From positions 1 to 64,000 of the forward strand of contig DXLO01000010.1 in assembly GCA_019414665.1 (NCBI GenBank): a DNA stretch of 64,000 nt, read 5' to 3'. Position 1 is the first letter of the stretch, and each line of letters opens with the position of its first letter. A program made the translations under genes and the position numbers. Positions 36,565-46,051 of the stretch are shown piece after piece. The DNA is from Bacteroides sp. Lineage in GTDB: Bacteria > Bacteroidota > Bacteroidia > Bacteroidales > Bacteroidaceae. Below the pieces are notes generated by a model that did no database searches, was not told the DNA's origin, and was given only the letters and a program-made list of their open reading frames with translations.

Positions 36565-36842
36565 TTTTCTTCAGATTTTAAAAAAACGCCCTAAAGATAT
36601 TGATTTTCTTTGTATTTCATATGCCATAATTAGGTTTATTAACATTTGTTACGCCTGGGTAATGAAGAAAAGAAGAGTGGAATTCTGGACTTGTATGCTG
36701 ATGAACTAAAAATAGTTGTATACATGTTCAGAAAGTTTGTACAGAAAATAAAAAAAATTCTCGATAAATTTATGAAAACATGCCCAAGTTTTGTGCATAA
36801 CTTGGGCATGTTTTTTAAAGGCTGAAAAGGAGGCAGAAATGA
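36565..36842. terminator. Intergenic region with a strong hairpin terminator
   Basis: No gene is supported in 36565-36774. AAAACATGCCCAAGTT (36775-36790) pairs with AACTTGGGCATGTTTT (36799-36814) followed by T; it lies 27 bases after the relA stop and probably ends that gene, though the better T tract is on the plus strand. Confidence 0.7.
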
Positions 36843-39059
36843 TTATCCACGGTTTACTTGTTTCACCCCTTTTACAGTCTTTATTTTTTTGATGAGTGAT
36901 TCCAGTTTTGAGGTATCATCTACCATGACTGTAAGCATTCCCGAAAAGAGTCCGTCGTGTGAGTCGATGCTGATAGAACGTAACAGAATATTATCCTCTT
37001 TATTGATGATGGAAGTAATGTTTGTTACGATACCTATATCATCGTGTCCCACAATACGGAGTGTGATGGGATATTGCTTGCCCTGGCTTTTTCCTGCCCA
37101 TCGTGCACGGACTATGCGATAGGGGAAACGAGCTTTCATCTCTTTTGCATTCGGGCAGTCACAACGGTGTATCTTGATTCCTCCTGATATTGTCACGAAA
37201 CCAAATACATCATCTCCGTAAATCGGATTACAACATTTAGCTAAGTTGAAGTCAAGTCCTTTCAGATTCTGGTCTATAACCAATACATCATCTTTGTAGT
37301 AATCTTTTCCTTCAGTTGTCTGTTGTATGTTGAAACCTTCAGCACTTCGGTAGCTTATTTCTTCCCGTTGTTCGGTTTCCTTACGTTGCATTTCGACATA
37401 TCGGTCGATAATGCCGTTTATTTCCATCGTTTCGTTGGCAATACTCTGGTAAAAGTCTGTCACAGTCTTAAATCCCAGTTTCTTGATAAGGCGCATCAGG
37501 ATAGCTTCATCATATTCCAGTTTGCGGTTCTTGAATTTACGTTCCAGTGTTTCCTTAGCAAATTCAGTCTGCCGTGCTACTAGTTCTTTCAGTGCCTGCC
37601 GGATTTTAGTCTTTGCTTTCGACGTAGTTACAAAGTTCAGCCAGTCACGCTTCGGAGTTTGTGTGCTTGAAGTAGTTATTTCTACCTGGTCGCCACTGTT
37701 GAGCGTTTGTTTCAGCTGCACATTTCTTCCATTCACTCTGGCACCGATGCATCGGCATCCCAAATTGGTATGGATAGCAAAAGCAAAGTCGAGCACAGTA
37801 GCCCCTTGCGGCAGTTTATATAAATCCCCTTTAGGAGTGAAAACAAAAACTTCATCTTTATATAAATCCAGTTTGAACTGATCCATAGCCTCCAGGTCAC
37901 TGTCTGCATTTTCCAGTGTTTCGCGAATAGAGTTCAGCCATTCGTCCAGACCACTTTCCCCTTTGATACCCTTATATCTCCAGTGAGCAGCAAGTCCTTT
38001 TTCGGCTATCTCATCCATACGTTCGGTACGAATCTGTACTTCTACCCATTTACCTTCAGGCCCCATGACAGTTATATGTAATGATTCGTAGCCATTACTT
38101 TTAGGCACAGACAGCCAGTCGCGCAAACGTTTCGGATTGGGCAGATACATATCTGTTACGATAGAATAGGCCTGCCAGCATTCTTGCTTTTCCTTATCAA
38201 TCGGAGAGTCAAGTATGATTCGGATAGCAAACAAATCATACACACCTTCGAACGGGCATCCCTGCTTTTTCATTTTCTGATAAATGGAATGTATGGATTT
38301 GGTACGCCCTTTGATATGGAATTTCAGTCCTGTCTCTTCCAGTTTCTTTTTTACCGGTTCGATAAAAGCATCAATATATCGGTCGCGGGCAGCCTTTGTG
38401 GCATTCAGCTTATCCTTAATGTGGTAATATACATCATGTTGAGTATATTTCAGTGACAAGTCTTCCAGTTCCGATTTCAGTTTGTATAGTCCCAGTTTAT
38501 GAGCCAGTGGGGCATACAGGTAGGCAGCTTCGTTCGAAACTTGTAATCTGGCCTCTTCATTCGAACAGTCTTTGATTTGGCGCATCAAGTTTACACGGTC
38601 GGCTATCATAATAAGGATAACTCGCATGTCTTCGGCAAACGAGAGCAGCAGATTGCGGAAGTTCTCTGATTCTATGGTCGGACTTTTGGCATAAAGTTCA
38701 TTTATCTTTACCAGCCCGTGTATGATTCCAGCTACATCCTCGCCATACATTTGTTTGACTGACTCTAATGTACACAGATTATATTTTACGGATTCATGCA
38801 ACATGATGCCTAGGATAGAGGCACGTCTCATACCGATCTCTTCTGCCACAATAACAGCTGTCTGCATGTCTTTTATAATCGGATTCATACCAAAGGCATT
38901 ACGAGGTATGCTTCCCGCCGACATGACTTTAACCAAATGTTTTTTCAGATTGCAGCAGTCGTTTTTTTGCAGAGTGTCTCCTGATAGTTGCAGTAGTCTT
39001 TTGTATAGCGCTATTAGCTGTTTATGTTCGTCCGGTGTAAAAAAAACTTGTTCATCCAT
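36843..39059 (-). CDS. relA: RelA/SpoT-family (p)ppGpp synthetase with degenerate hydrolase domain
   Basis: 738 residues. Layout: HD-type hydrolase region (about 40-190), synthetase (about 235-350, with GRTKSIHSIYQKM and PKSNGYESLHITV and EVQIRT), TGS (about 400-460, VFVFTPKGDLYKLPQGATVLDFA), helical and zinc-finger-like region (CCNPIYGDDV), and a C-terminal ACT domain. In bifunctional enzymes the hydrolase site reads LLHDVVEDT; here the same place reads MLHESVKYN, and the HP of the first metal histidine is absent, so ppGpp hydrolysis is probably lost and the enzyme should act as a stress-activated synthetase. Single-gene unit. Confidence 0.93.
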   Translation of the reverse strand: MDEQVFFTPDEHKQLIALYKRLLQLSGDTLQKNDCCNLKKHLVKVMSAGSIPRNAFGMNPIIKDMQTAVIVAEEIGMRRASILGIMLHESVKYNLCTLESVKQMYGEDVAGIIHGLVKINELYAKSPTIESENFRNLLLSFAEDMRVILIMIADRVNLMRQIKDCSNEEARLQVSNEAAYLYAPLAHKLGLYKLKSELEDLSLKYTQHDVYYHIKDKLNATKAARDRYIDAFIEPVKKKLEETGLKFHIKGRTKSIHSIYQKMKKQGCPFEGVYDLFAIRIILDSPIDKEKQECWQAYSIVTDMYLPNPKRLRDWLSVPKSNGYESLHITVMGPEGKWVEVQIRTERMDEIAEKGLAAHWRYKGIKGESGLDEWLNSIRETLENADSDLEAMDQFKLDLYKDEVFVFTPKGDLYKLPQGATVLDFAFAIHTNLGCRCIGARVNGRNVQLKQTLNSGDQVEITTSSTQTPKRDWLNFVTTSKAKTKIRQALKELVARQTEFAKETLERKFKNRKLEYDEAILMRLIKKLGFKTVTDFYQSIANETMEINGIIDRYVEMQRKETEQREEISYRSAEGFNIQQTTEGKDYYKDDVLVIDQNLKGLDFNLAKCCNPIYGDDVFGFVTISGGIKIHRCDCPNAKEMKARFPYRIVRARWAGKSQGKQYPITLRIVGHDDIGIVTNITSIINKEDNILLRSISIDSHDGLFSGMLTVMVDDTSKLESLIKKIKTVKGVKQVNRG

Positions 39060-39208
39060 AGTCTTTCTAGTTTTGTTGAGAACCTGTTTGTTGCAAATTG
39101 AAATCCTTTTTTAATTTAAATGGGTAAAAAAGAAGTATTCCAGCCAGCTTCTGTGGGTAAAGATAGTTTTTTTCTTCCTTTATTGTTACAAACTTGATGG
39201 TTTTTTTA

Positions 39209-39216
39209 TACTTTTG
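39209..39216 (+). promoter_or_regulatory. Promoter -7 element for the DUF4301 gene
   Basis: TACTTTTG, an exact TAnnTTTG, 50 bases before the ATG at 39267. Confidence 0.5.
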
Positions 39217-39266
39217 AGGTGGATTCAATTTGTAAACGAATATTTATCACTTAAATTTATCACAAT

Positions 39267-40787
39267 ATGTTAACACACGAAGACAAAGAATTACTGGCAA
39301 AGAAAGGTATTACTGAGAAGCAGATTGAAGAGCAACTGGCTTGCTTTGAAAAGGGATTCCCTTATTTGCAACTGGCTGCGGCTGCATCTGTAGACAATAA
39401 TGGTATTATGATTGCCGATGCTGATGCCCAGAAAAAATATCTGGCAGCATGGGATGCTTATAAAGACTCTGATAAGAAAATCGTGAAGTTTGTGCCTGCT
39501 TCTGGAGCGGCAAGCCGTATGTTTAAAAACTTGTTCGAATTCTTGGGTGCTGATTATGACGTGCCTACTACAAGTTTTGAAAAGAAATTTTTCGATCATA
39601 TTCATAGTTTTGCTTTTTATAATGATTTGAATGCTGCTTGCCTGGATAATACAGGTAAGGATATTGAGGCTCTTTTGTCGGAACATAATTATAAGGCTGT
39701 AGTAGCTAACTTGCTGGAATCTGCAGGATTGAATTATGGTTCTCTGCCGAAAGGTTTGCTGAAATTCCACCGTTATGCTGATGGCGTACGTACTCCATTG
39801 GAAGAGCATCTGGTAGAAGGAGCATTGTATGCTGCCGGAAAGACCGGAAAAGTGAATGTGCACTTTACTGTATCGGGTGAACATCGTGCTTTATTCCAGA
39901 AACTGGTAGATGCTAAAGCTGCCGAATATACCCAGAAATATGGTGTGGAATATAATATCAGCTTCTCCGAACAAAAGGCAAGTACTGATACCATTGCCGC
40001 TGATATGGAAAACAAGCCGTTCCGTGATAATGGCAAATTGCTTTTCCGTCCGGGAGGTCATGGTGCTTTGATTGAAAATCTGAACGATCTGGATGCTGAT
40101 ATCGTATTTATCAAGAATATTGATAATGTCGTACCCGACCGTTTGAAAGACGATACTGTAACTTATAAAAAACTGCTTGCCGGTGTGCTGGTTACTTTGC
40201 AGAAACAGGCTTTCGATTATTTGGAATTGCTGGATAGTGGTCATTACAGCCATGATCAGCTGGAAACAATTATCCGTTTCGTTCAGCAGCAGTTACGTTG
40301 TCGCAAGAGCGATATCAAGGATTTGGAAGATGCCGATTTGGTTATTTACCTGCGTAAGAAACTGAACCGTCCGATGCGTGTTTGCGGTATGGTGAAGAAT
40401 GTAGGTGAGCCGGGCGGTGGTCCGTTCCTTGCTTATAATCCTGACGGAACTGTTTCGCTTCAGATTTTGGAAAGTTCTCAGATTGATATGAATGATCCGG
40501 AAAAGAAGGCTATGTTCGAAAAGGGTACACACTTCAATCCGGTAGATTTGGTTTGTGCTGTACGCGACTATAAGGGAAATAAATTCAATTTGTTACAGTA
40601 TGTAGATAAGGCTACAGGATTTATCTCTTATAAATCTAAGAATGGTAAAGATTTGAAAGCTTTGGAATTGCCGGGATTGTGGAATGGCTCTATGAGCGAC
40701 TGGAGCACAATCTTTGTAGAAGTTCCATTGAGTACATTCAATCCGGTAAAGACTGTAAACGATTTGTTACGCGAACAACATCAATAA
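39267..40787 (+). CDS. DUF4301 family protein, nucleotidyltransferase-like
   Basis: 506 residues, cytosolic. Near residue 75 the stretch FVPASGAASRMFKNL resembles the nucleotide-binding loop of sugar-phosphate nucleotidyltransferases, and FRPGGHGALIENLNDLDADIVFIKNIDNV (about 270-300; ends quoted) matches the metal/substrate region of that fold, so a role in activating a sugar phosphate is possible but unproven. DUF4301 is confined mainly to Bacteroidetes. Single-gene unit with its own promoter and a strong terminator. Confidence 0.82.
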   Translation: MLTHEDKELLAKKGITEKQIEEQLACFEKGFPYLQLAAAASVDNNGIMIADADAQKKYLAAWDAYKDSDKKIVKFVPASGAASRMFKNLFEFLGADYDVPTTSFEKKFFDHIHSFAFYNDLNAACLDNTGKDIEALLSEHNYKAVVANLLESAGLNYGSLPKGLLKFHRYADGVRTPLEEHLVEGALYAAGKTGKVNVHFTVSGEHRALFQKLVDAKAAEYTQKYGVEYNISFSEQKASTDTIAADMENKPFRDNGKLLFRPGGHGALIENLNDLDADIVFIKNIDNVVPDRLKDDTVTYKKLLAGVLVTLQKQAFDYLELLDSGHYSHDQLETIIRFVQQQLRCRKSDIKDLEDADLVIYLRKKLNRPMRVCGMVKNVGEPGGGPFLAYNPDGTVSLQILESSQIDMNDPEKKAMFEKGTHFNPVDLVCAVRDYKGNKFNLLQYVDKATGFISYKSKNGKDLKALELPGLWNGSMSDWSTIFVEVPLSTFNPVKTVNDLLREQHQ

Positions 40788-40832
40788 GCTAATGGAAAGC
40801 TAGAGAAAGACATCTCTTTTCCTAAAAATATT

Positions 40833-40886
40833 ACATCCGGCATAAAAGCAATATACGCGTTTAAAGCTTTATGCCGGATGTTTTTT
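40833..40886. terminator. Terminator between convergent genes
   Basis: ACATCCGGCATAAA (40833-40846) pairs with TTTATGCCGGATGT (40868-40881), followed by T5. It separates the DUF4301 gene from the end of the his operon unit. Confidence 0.9.
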
Positions 40887-40887
40887 A

Positions 40888-41415
40888 TTATACTTCCCAT
40901 TGGTCTATTTGGCGGAAAATGCGTGTAAGAGAGGAGTGGCATGATTCCGGATAAAAAAGTGTATACGAAAACCATAATTTTCGGTTGCGTACGTATTTGG
41001 CGTAATAACGGTATCCTTCTATCCGCTTTCCATTTTCATAATGTGGACCGCTGAGAATAAACGAGTCACGTAATAACTCTTGCTTTTCGGCATATAGTTG
41101 TGTTGCCAATTCTTTCATTTTTATCTTTACCGGACTTGAGTCCGGAGCTTTCAGTACAGAGCATTCAATAACGAATCGCTCATTGTCCCAATATCCTAAA
41201 CGTACAAAACCTTTGTCGGTTATTTCCTGAGAGAAAAACTCCGGATAACGGATGCTGTATCCGTAGAAACTGTCGCGGTAGGTTTTCATTGGAGCATCGT
41301 TGATTAACTCGGTCAATACTTCCTGATAGGTGCGGAATCCTTTTTGATCCCTCGACAGGTTTATTCCTATCGTGAAGCCAATGAGTATGATGATTACAAC
41401 AAGCAATTTTCTCAT
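40888..41415 (-). CDS. Uncharacterised protein with N-terminal membrane anchor
   Basis: 175 residues. The N terminus MRKLLVVIIILIGFTIGINLS is a signal anchor or uncleaved signal peptide; the rest (MKTYRDSFYGYSIRYPEFFSQEI, later YRYYAKYVRNRKLWFSYTLFYPES) looks like a small periplasmic alpha/beta domain similar in style to PsbP/MOG1-like proteins, a guess only. The frame is open 10 codons upstream; the ATG opening the hydrophobic segment was taken. It lies 39 bases downstream of hisB on the same strand with no terminator between, so it may be carried on the his transcript. Confidence 0.7.
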   Translation of the reverse strand: MRKLLVVIIILIGFTIGINLSRDQKGFRTYQEVLTELINDAPMKTYRDSFYGYSIRYPEFFSQEITDKGFVRLGYWDNERFVIECSVLKAPDSSPVKIKMKELATQLYAEKQELLRDSFILSGPHYENGKRIEGYRYYAKYVRNRKLWFSYTLFYPESCHSSLTRIFRQIDQWEV

Positions 41416-41454
41416 GGTTCTGTTTTTTACTGAATATTCAAACAATGATGAAAG

Positions 41455-42579
41455 TTAGATACATCCTTTACTGGAGGGAACTTCGTAGTGGTAGATATCC
41501 CTTTTGACAGCCATTTTGATGCTTCGTGCCAGCGCCTTGAATATCCCTTCTATCTTGTGATGTTCGTTCTGACCTTCTGCCTTGATGTTCAGATTCATGC
41601 GTGCGGCATCACTCAGTGACTTGAAGAAATGGAGGAACATCTCTGTCGGCATTTCGCCTATCTTCTCACGTTTGAATTCTGCATCCCATACTAGCCAGGC
41701 GCGTCCTCCAAAGTCAAGAGTTACCTGACACAGGCAATCGTCCATAGGAAGGCAATATCCATAGCGTTCGATACCTCGTTTGTTGCCAAGTGCCTGATAT
41801 AGACATTCTCCCAAAGCAATAGCAGTATCTTCGATGGTATGATGTTCGTCTACTTCAAGATCTCCTTTTACTTGAATTGTAAGATCCAGACCTCCATGCT
41901 TGCCTATTTGTTCCAGCATATGGTCGAAAAAGCCTAATCCGGTATTTATTTTACATGTTCCGCTGCCGTCCAGATTCAGACGGATATAAATATCAGTTTC
42001 TTTAGTCGTGCGGCGTACTTCGGCTATACGTTCTCCGGCAAACAGAAACTCTGCTACTTTATCCCAATCGGCTGTTGCAAGTACGCAGGTGTCTTGCAGT
42101 TTTTTATCTTTTAGTATAGAGTCGTCTTTTTGTAAGAGAATGGCCTTACAGCCCAGGTTATATGCCAGTTCCACATCCGTAGCTCGGTCGCCTATCACGA
42201 AACTGTTTTCCAAATCGTATGCATCATTATCGATGTACTGGGTAAGCATACCTGTCCGGGGTTTACGGGTGGGAGCATTATCTTCCGGAAAGCTTCGGTC
42301 TATCTGTACATCATCGAAAATAATTCCTTCGTTTTCGAACGTCTTCATTACCAGATTATGTACAGGCCAGAATGTTTCTTCAGGAAAAGATGAGGTACCC
42401 AGCCCGTCCTGATTGGTTACCATTACAAAGTCGAAATCAAGCTTCTGTCGGATAAAAAACAGGTTGCGGAATACCTTCGGATAGAATTCCAGTTTTTCGA
42501 AAGAATCCAGCTGGTAATCTATTGGAGGTTCGATAACCAATGTTCCGTCACGGTCTATAAATAAAACTTTCTTTTTCAT
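41455..42579 (-). CDS. hisB: Bifunctional histidinol-phosphatase / imidazoleglycerol-phosphate dehydratase
   Basis: 374 residues, a fusion of two histidine-pathway enzymes. Residues about 1-170 are a HAD-type histidinol phosphatase (nucleophile motif DRDGTL at residues 9-14, later FVIGDRATDVELA); residues about 180-374 are the dehydratase, with the metal-binding EVDEHHTIEDTAIALGE and GQNEHHKIEGIFKALAR repeats. Fusion in this order is known in enterobacteria and Bacteroidetes. Seven bases after hisC; fourth enzyme gene of the operon. Confidence 0.96.
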   Translation of the reverse strand: MKKKVLFIDRDGTLVIEPPIDYQLDSFEKLEFYPKVFRNLFFIRQKLDFDFVMVTNQDGLGTSSFPEETFWPVHNLVMKTFENEGIIFDDVQIDRSFPEDNAPTRKPRTGMLTQYIDNDAYDLENSFVIGDRATDVELAYNLGCKAILLQKDDSILKDKKLQDTCVLATADWDKVAEFLFAGERIAEVRRTTKETDIYIRLNLDGSGTCKINTGLGFFDHMLEQIGKHGGLDLTIQVKGDLEVDEHHTIEDTAIALGECLYQALGNKRGIERYGYCLPMDDCLCQVTLDFGGRAWLVWDAEFKREKIGEMPTEMFLHFFKSLSDAARMNLNIKAEGQNEHHKIEGIFKALARSIKMAVKRDIYHYEVPSSKGCI

Positions 42580-42586
42580 AGGGTAA

Positions 42587-43627
42587 TCAGGGTTTATATT
42601 TTCTCAGAGCCTCAAGCAGAGCATCGTTTTCAGGACGAGTACCAATAGTTATTCGCAGGCAATCCTGACAGAGAGTTATGCTAGAACGGTTACGTACGAT
42701 AATGCCTTTTTCTACCAAGTAATCGTAAATTGCCTTAGCATTACATACTTTTGTCAGGAAAAAGTTGGCATCAGTCGGGTAGATATGCGTACAACATGAA
42801 AGTTTGGCAAATTCTTTTATCATGCGTTCACGTTCATTAAGTAATGACTGTACCCATCTTTGCACTTCGTAATGTTTGTGCATCATCTGAATAGCTTCCT
42901 GTTGTGTCAGTCGGTTGACATTATACGGATATTTGATTTTACTCAGTATACCGATAATGTCAGGTGAAGCGAATGCCATGCCCAGACGGATTGCTGCACA
43001 TCCCCAGGCTTTCGAGAAAGTCTGAAAGACGATCAGGTTTGGATATTGTTTTAAATCTCCTATAAGGGAAGGTTCGTCAGAAAAATCGATATAAGCTTCA
43101 TCTACTATGACAAGTCCCTGAAACTTTTCAAGTAAAGTAAGTATTTCTTTGCGGCACAGATTGTTGCCTGTGGGGTTATTGGGAGAGCAGAGGAAGATGA
43201 GTTTCGTATTTTCGTCTGAAGCCGCAAGCAGTTCATCTGCTTTGAACTGAAAAGTATCGTCAAGCAGAACCTTGCGGTATTCTACATCGTTCACATCAGC
43301 ACATACCTGATACATACCGTATGTCGGATCTATGGCAACAACATTATCGATGCCCGGACGGCAAAAAGCACGAAATACCAGATCTATAGCTTCATCACTT
43401 CCGTTGCCTAGAAATATTTGTTCAGGGGTGACCTTTTTTACGAGAGCAATCATATCTTTCAGCTCGCGTTGAAGTGGGTCAGGATATCGGTTATTGGGAG
43501 TGTTATACGGATTCTCATTGGCATCCAGAAATACTGAAGCCTCTTTTCCGCTATATTCGTCACGTGCCGATGAATAAGGTTTTAGAGCCCATATATTCGG
43601 TCGTGTCAGCTCTTTCAGCGATTTCAT
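42587..43627 (-). CDS. hisC: Histidinol-phosphate aminotransferase
   Basis: 346 residues, class I/II PLP aminotransferase. FLDANENPYNTPNNRYPDP near the N terminus is the HisC signature; the PLP lysine is in FQTFSKAWGCAAIRLG near residue 205 and CSPNNPTGN near residue 150 binds the cofactor. It converts imidazole-acetol phosphate plus glutamate to histidinol phosphate. Eleven bases after hisD and seven before hisB, clearly one operon. Confidence 0.96.
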   Translation of the reverse strand: MKSLKELTRPNIWALKPYSSARDEYSGKEASVFLDANENPYNTPNNRYPDPLQRELKDMIALVKKVTPEQIFLGNGSDEAIDLVFRAFCRPGIDNVVAIDPTYGMYQVCADVNDVEYRKVLLDDTFQFKADELLAASDENTKLIFLCSPNNPTGNNLCRKEILTLLEKFQGLVIVDEAYIDFSDEPSLIGDLKQYPNLIVFQTFSKAWGCAAIRLGMAFASPDIIGILSKIKYPYNVNRLTQQEAIQMMHKHYEVQRWVQSLLNERERMIKEFAKLSCCTHIYPTDANFFLTKVCNAKAIYDYLVEKGIIVRNRSSITLCQDCLRITIGTRPENDALLEALRKYKP

Positions 43628-43638
43628 AAGCGTTTCGG

Positions 43639-44922
43639 TTAAAGTTTTTCATTAAGTCGTACTGTGATAGCATTCTTATGGGCATCGAGATGCTCGTTGG
43701 CTGCCATTACCTGAATAGCAGGTCCGATGGTAGCGATTCCTTCCCGGGTAATTTCCTGGAAAGTAATTTTGCGGATAAAGCTATCCAGGCTAACTCCACT
43801 ATATGCTTTGGCATATCCGTTGGTAGGAAGTGTATGGTTGGTTCCCGAAGCATAATCGCCTGCACTTTCAGGAGCGTATGATCCTAAGAATACAGAACCT
43901 GCATTGATGATTTTTTCGGCTATATCTGTGTAATCTTTCGTTTCGATAATCAAGTGTTCAGGGGCATATTCGTTTATCATGTCAATAGCCTCCTGCATAT
44001 TTCGTACGAGGATAAGTTTGCTCGACTGGAGGGATTTCTCCGCGAGAGATTTACGAGGTAATTCAGATAACTGACGATCGACTTCTGCTGCTACTTTGTC
44101 AATCAGAGTTTCGGATGTTGTAATAAGTATAGCCTGACTGTCTGCACCGTGTTCTGCTTGAGAAAGAAGGTCGGAAGCAACAAATGTCGGGTTGGCTGTT
44201 TCATCAGCAAGAACGGCTACTTCCGAAGGACCTGCAGGCATATCTATCGCAACATCACGTAAAGCAACTTGCTGTTTGGCTACTGTAACATATTGGTTTC
44301 CGGGGCCGAATATTTTATATACTTTCGGAATACTGCTGGTTCCGTATGCCATTGCTCCGATAGCTTGTACACCACCGGCCTTGAATACTCTTTTTACTCC
44401 TGCTACCCGTGCTGCATATAGAATTGCAGGATGGATTTTTCCTTCACGGTTGGGAGGGGTACACAAAATGATTTCCTTGCAGCCGGCTATTTGTGCCGGA
44501 GCGGCAAGCATCAGTACTGTTGAAAATAGGGGAGCCGTGCCTCCTGGTACGTAGAGTCCTACTTTTTCTATGGCAACGGCTTTCTGCCAACAGGTTACTC
44601 CTGGAAGTGTTTCTATTTTTTTGCTTGCAAACTTTTGTGAAGAGTGAAATGTCTGTATATTATTTAATGCCAGCATGATGGCTGCTTTAAGTTTAATATC
44701 TACTTCTTTTTCAGCTTCTTCGAATTCTTTTTCTGTCACTTCCAGTGAGTTTAATTTTACTTTATCGAACTGCTCTTCATAACCGATTACAGCACGGTCG
44801 CCTTGTGTCCGTACTTTTTCCAGTATGTCACAAACTGTTTCACGAAGAGATTCTGTCTGTAGTGCAGAGCGTTTCAGCAGGAAATTCCATTCCAGGCGTT
44901 CTGGATAGCGTATGATATTCAT
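43639..44922 (-). CDS. hisD: Histidinol dehydrogenase
   Basis: 427 residues. It oxidises histidinol to histidine in two NAD-dependent steps with a zinc ion. Recognisable stretches: VGLYVPGGTAPLFSTVLMLA, KIFGPGNQYVTVAKQ, DMPAGPSEVAVLAD, LLSQAEHGADSQAI (zinc/base region), and YASGTNHTLPTNGYAK near the end. Length and motifs are complete. Second enzyme gene of the operon, 29 bases after hisG. Confidence 0.97.
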   Translation of the reverse strand: MNIIRYPERLEWNFLLKRSALQTESLRETVCDILEKVRTQGDRAVIGYEEQFDKVKLNSLEVTEKEFEEAEKEVDIKLKAAIMLALNNIQTFHSSQKFASKKIETLPGVTCWQKAVAIEKVGLYVPGGTAPLFSTVLMLAAPAQIAGCKEIILCTPPNREGKIHPAILYAARVAGVKRVFKAGGVQAIGAMAYGTSSIPKVYKIFGPGNQYVTVAKQQVALRDVAIDMPAGPSEVAVLADETANPTFVASDLLSQAEHGADSQAILITTSETLIDKVAAEVDRQLSELPRKSLAEKSLQSSKLILVRNMQEAIDMINEYAPEHLIIETKDYTDIAEKIINAGSVFLGSYAPESAGDYASGTNHTLPTNGYAKAYSGVSLDSFIRKITFQEITREGIATIGPAIQVMAANEHLDAHKNAITVRLNEKL

Positions 44923-44951
44923 GGTGTTGTTGGTTTTCTGTGATACTTCAA

Positions 44952-45803
44952 TTATAAAATCATTTTCTCAATGGGAAGAACCAAAATGCCTTGTGCTCCC
45001 AGCGCTTTCAGTTTTCCGATAATTTCCCAAAAACATTTCTGATCTATTACCGTATGTACACTGCTCCATCCTTCGGTTGCAAGTGGCATGATGGTAGGAC
45101 TTTTTACTCCAGGAAGGACTTCGATTATATCTTTTACTTTATCGGTTGGTGCATTCATCAGCACATATTTCTTGTCTTCTGCTGCTTTTACTGCCTCAAT
45201 ACGGAACAAGAGCTCTTCCAGAATTTCTTTCTTTTCTGGTGTCAGATTGGGATTGCCGATAAGCAAGGCTTCACTTTTCATAACAATTTCCACTTCTTTC
45301 AGGTTGTTACTTATCAAAGTGGATCCGGAACTTACAATATCAAATATGGCATCAGAAAGACCTATTCCGGGAGCTATTTCTACAGATCCGGTAATTACAT
45401 GAATATCTGCATTTATCCCTTGTTTGTCGAGATAAGTTTGTAGAATGCCGGGATATGATGTGGCAATTTTCTTCCCGTTGAACCATGATGGTCCGTTATA
45501 TTCTTCTTCTTTATGGACTGCCAGTGACAATCTGCATTTACTGAATCCCAGTCGGTAAATGATATCAGCTTTTTCCTTACGTTCTACAAATTCATTTTCT
45601 CCTACAATACCTAAATCGGCCACTCCGCTTGCTACACTTTGTGGAATATCATCGTCACGCAGGAACAAGACCTCTATCGGAAAGTTGGACGATTGTGTGA
45701 GCAACGTGCGTTTGGACGTAGAAAGTTTGATGTCTGCTTCTGCAAATAAGGCCATTGTGTCTTCAAATAAACGGCCTTTTGATTGTACGGCAATTCTAAG
45801 CAT
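44952..45803 (-). CDS. hisG: ATP phosphoribosyltransferase (long form)
   Basis: 283 residues, the long HisG type with its own C-terminal ACT-like regulatory domain that senses histidine. It makes the first committed step of histidine synthesis from ATP and PRPP. The N terminus LRIAVQSKGRLFEDTMALF, FLRDDDIPQSVASGVADLGIVG, and DAIFDIVSSGSTLISNNLKEVE are family signatures. First enzyme gene after the His leader and attenuator. The rest of the pathway (hisA, F, H, I/E) is not in the window. Confidence 0.97.
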   Translation of the reverse strand: MLRIAVQSKGRLFEDTMALFAEADIKLSTSKRTLLTQSSNFPIEVLFLRDDDIPQSVASGVADLGIVGENEFVERKEKADIIYRLGFSKCRLSLAVHKEEEYNGPSWFNGKKIATSYPGILQTYLDKQGINADIHVITGSVEIAPGIGLSDAIFDIVSSGSTLISNNLKEVEIVMKSEALLIGNPNLTPEKKEILEELLFRIEAVKAAEDKKYVLMNAPTDKVKDIIEVLPGVKSPTIMPLATEGWSSVHTVIDQKCFWEIIGKLKALGAQGILVLPIEKMIL

Positions 45804-45830
45804 ATTCTGTAAAGTTTTAAGTTATCAAAC

Positions 45831-45861
45831 AAAAAAAGGCTTACCGAAACGGCAAGCCTTT
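45831..45861 (-). terminator. Attenuator terminator of the his operon
   Basis: AAAGGCTTACCG (from 45835) pairs with CGGCAAGCCTTT (to 45861) around AAA. Read on the minus strand the stem is followed by a run of seven U, ending 27 bases before the hisG start. Its position between a His-rich leader peptide and hisG makes it the regulated terminator. Confidence 0.88.
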
Positions 45862-45891
45862 GATATTTTTGTAGCTATACGACACCTCAGC

Positions 45892-45948
45892 CTACCGTAT
45901 GTTAACGTCAGGAGAATGATGATGGCGAATAGTTAGATTATTGTTCAT
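45892..45948 (-). CDS. hisL: His operon leader peptide
   Basis: An 18-codon minus-strand frame: ATG at 45948, stop TAG at 45892-45894. The peptide has the centre TIRHHHSPD with three histidines in a row. It lies between a full promoter (45974-46005) and the intrinsic terminator at 45831-45861. In the classic attenuation model, ribosome stalling at the histidine codons when charged tRNA-His is scarce lets an alternative RNA fold replace the terminator. The antiterminator pairing was not worked out fully. The frame is too short for normal gene calling. Confidence 0.85.
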   Translation of the reverse strand: MNNNLTIRHHHSPDVNIR

Positions 45949-45973
45949 AAATATTTCTTTTATTTGTATATGG

Positions 45974-46005
45974 CAAATGTAAACTGTTTAAATGTAAAAT
46001 CCAAA
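45974..46005 (-). promoter_or_regulatory. Promoter of the his operon
   Basis: On the minus strand: TTTG (complement of 46002-46005), 20 bases, TACATTTG (complement of 45974-45981). A full consensus match, 25 bases before the leader peptide. Confidence 0.78.
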
Positions 46006-46051
46006 TATTTATCAGAAAAACTTTACTTTTACTTTCAATTTTATTATTGCT

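Noticed and set aside
45559..45936. 125-codon plus-strand frame over the his leader
   Set aside because: Antisense shadow of hisG and of the leader region; the attenuator structure reads on the minus strand.
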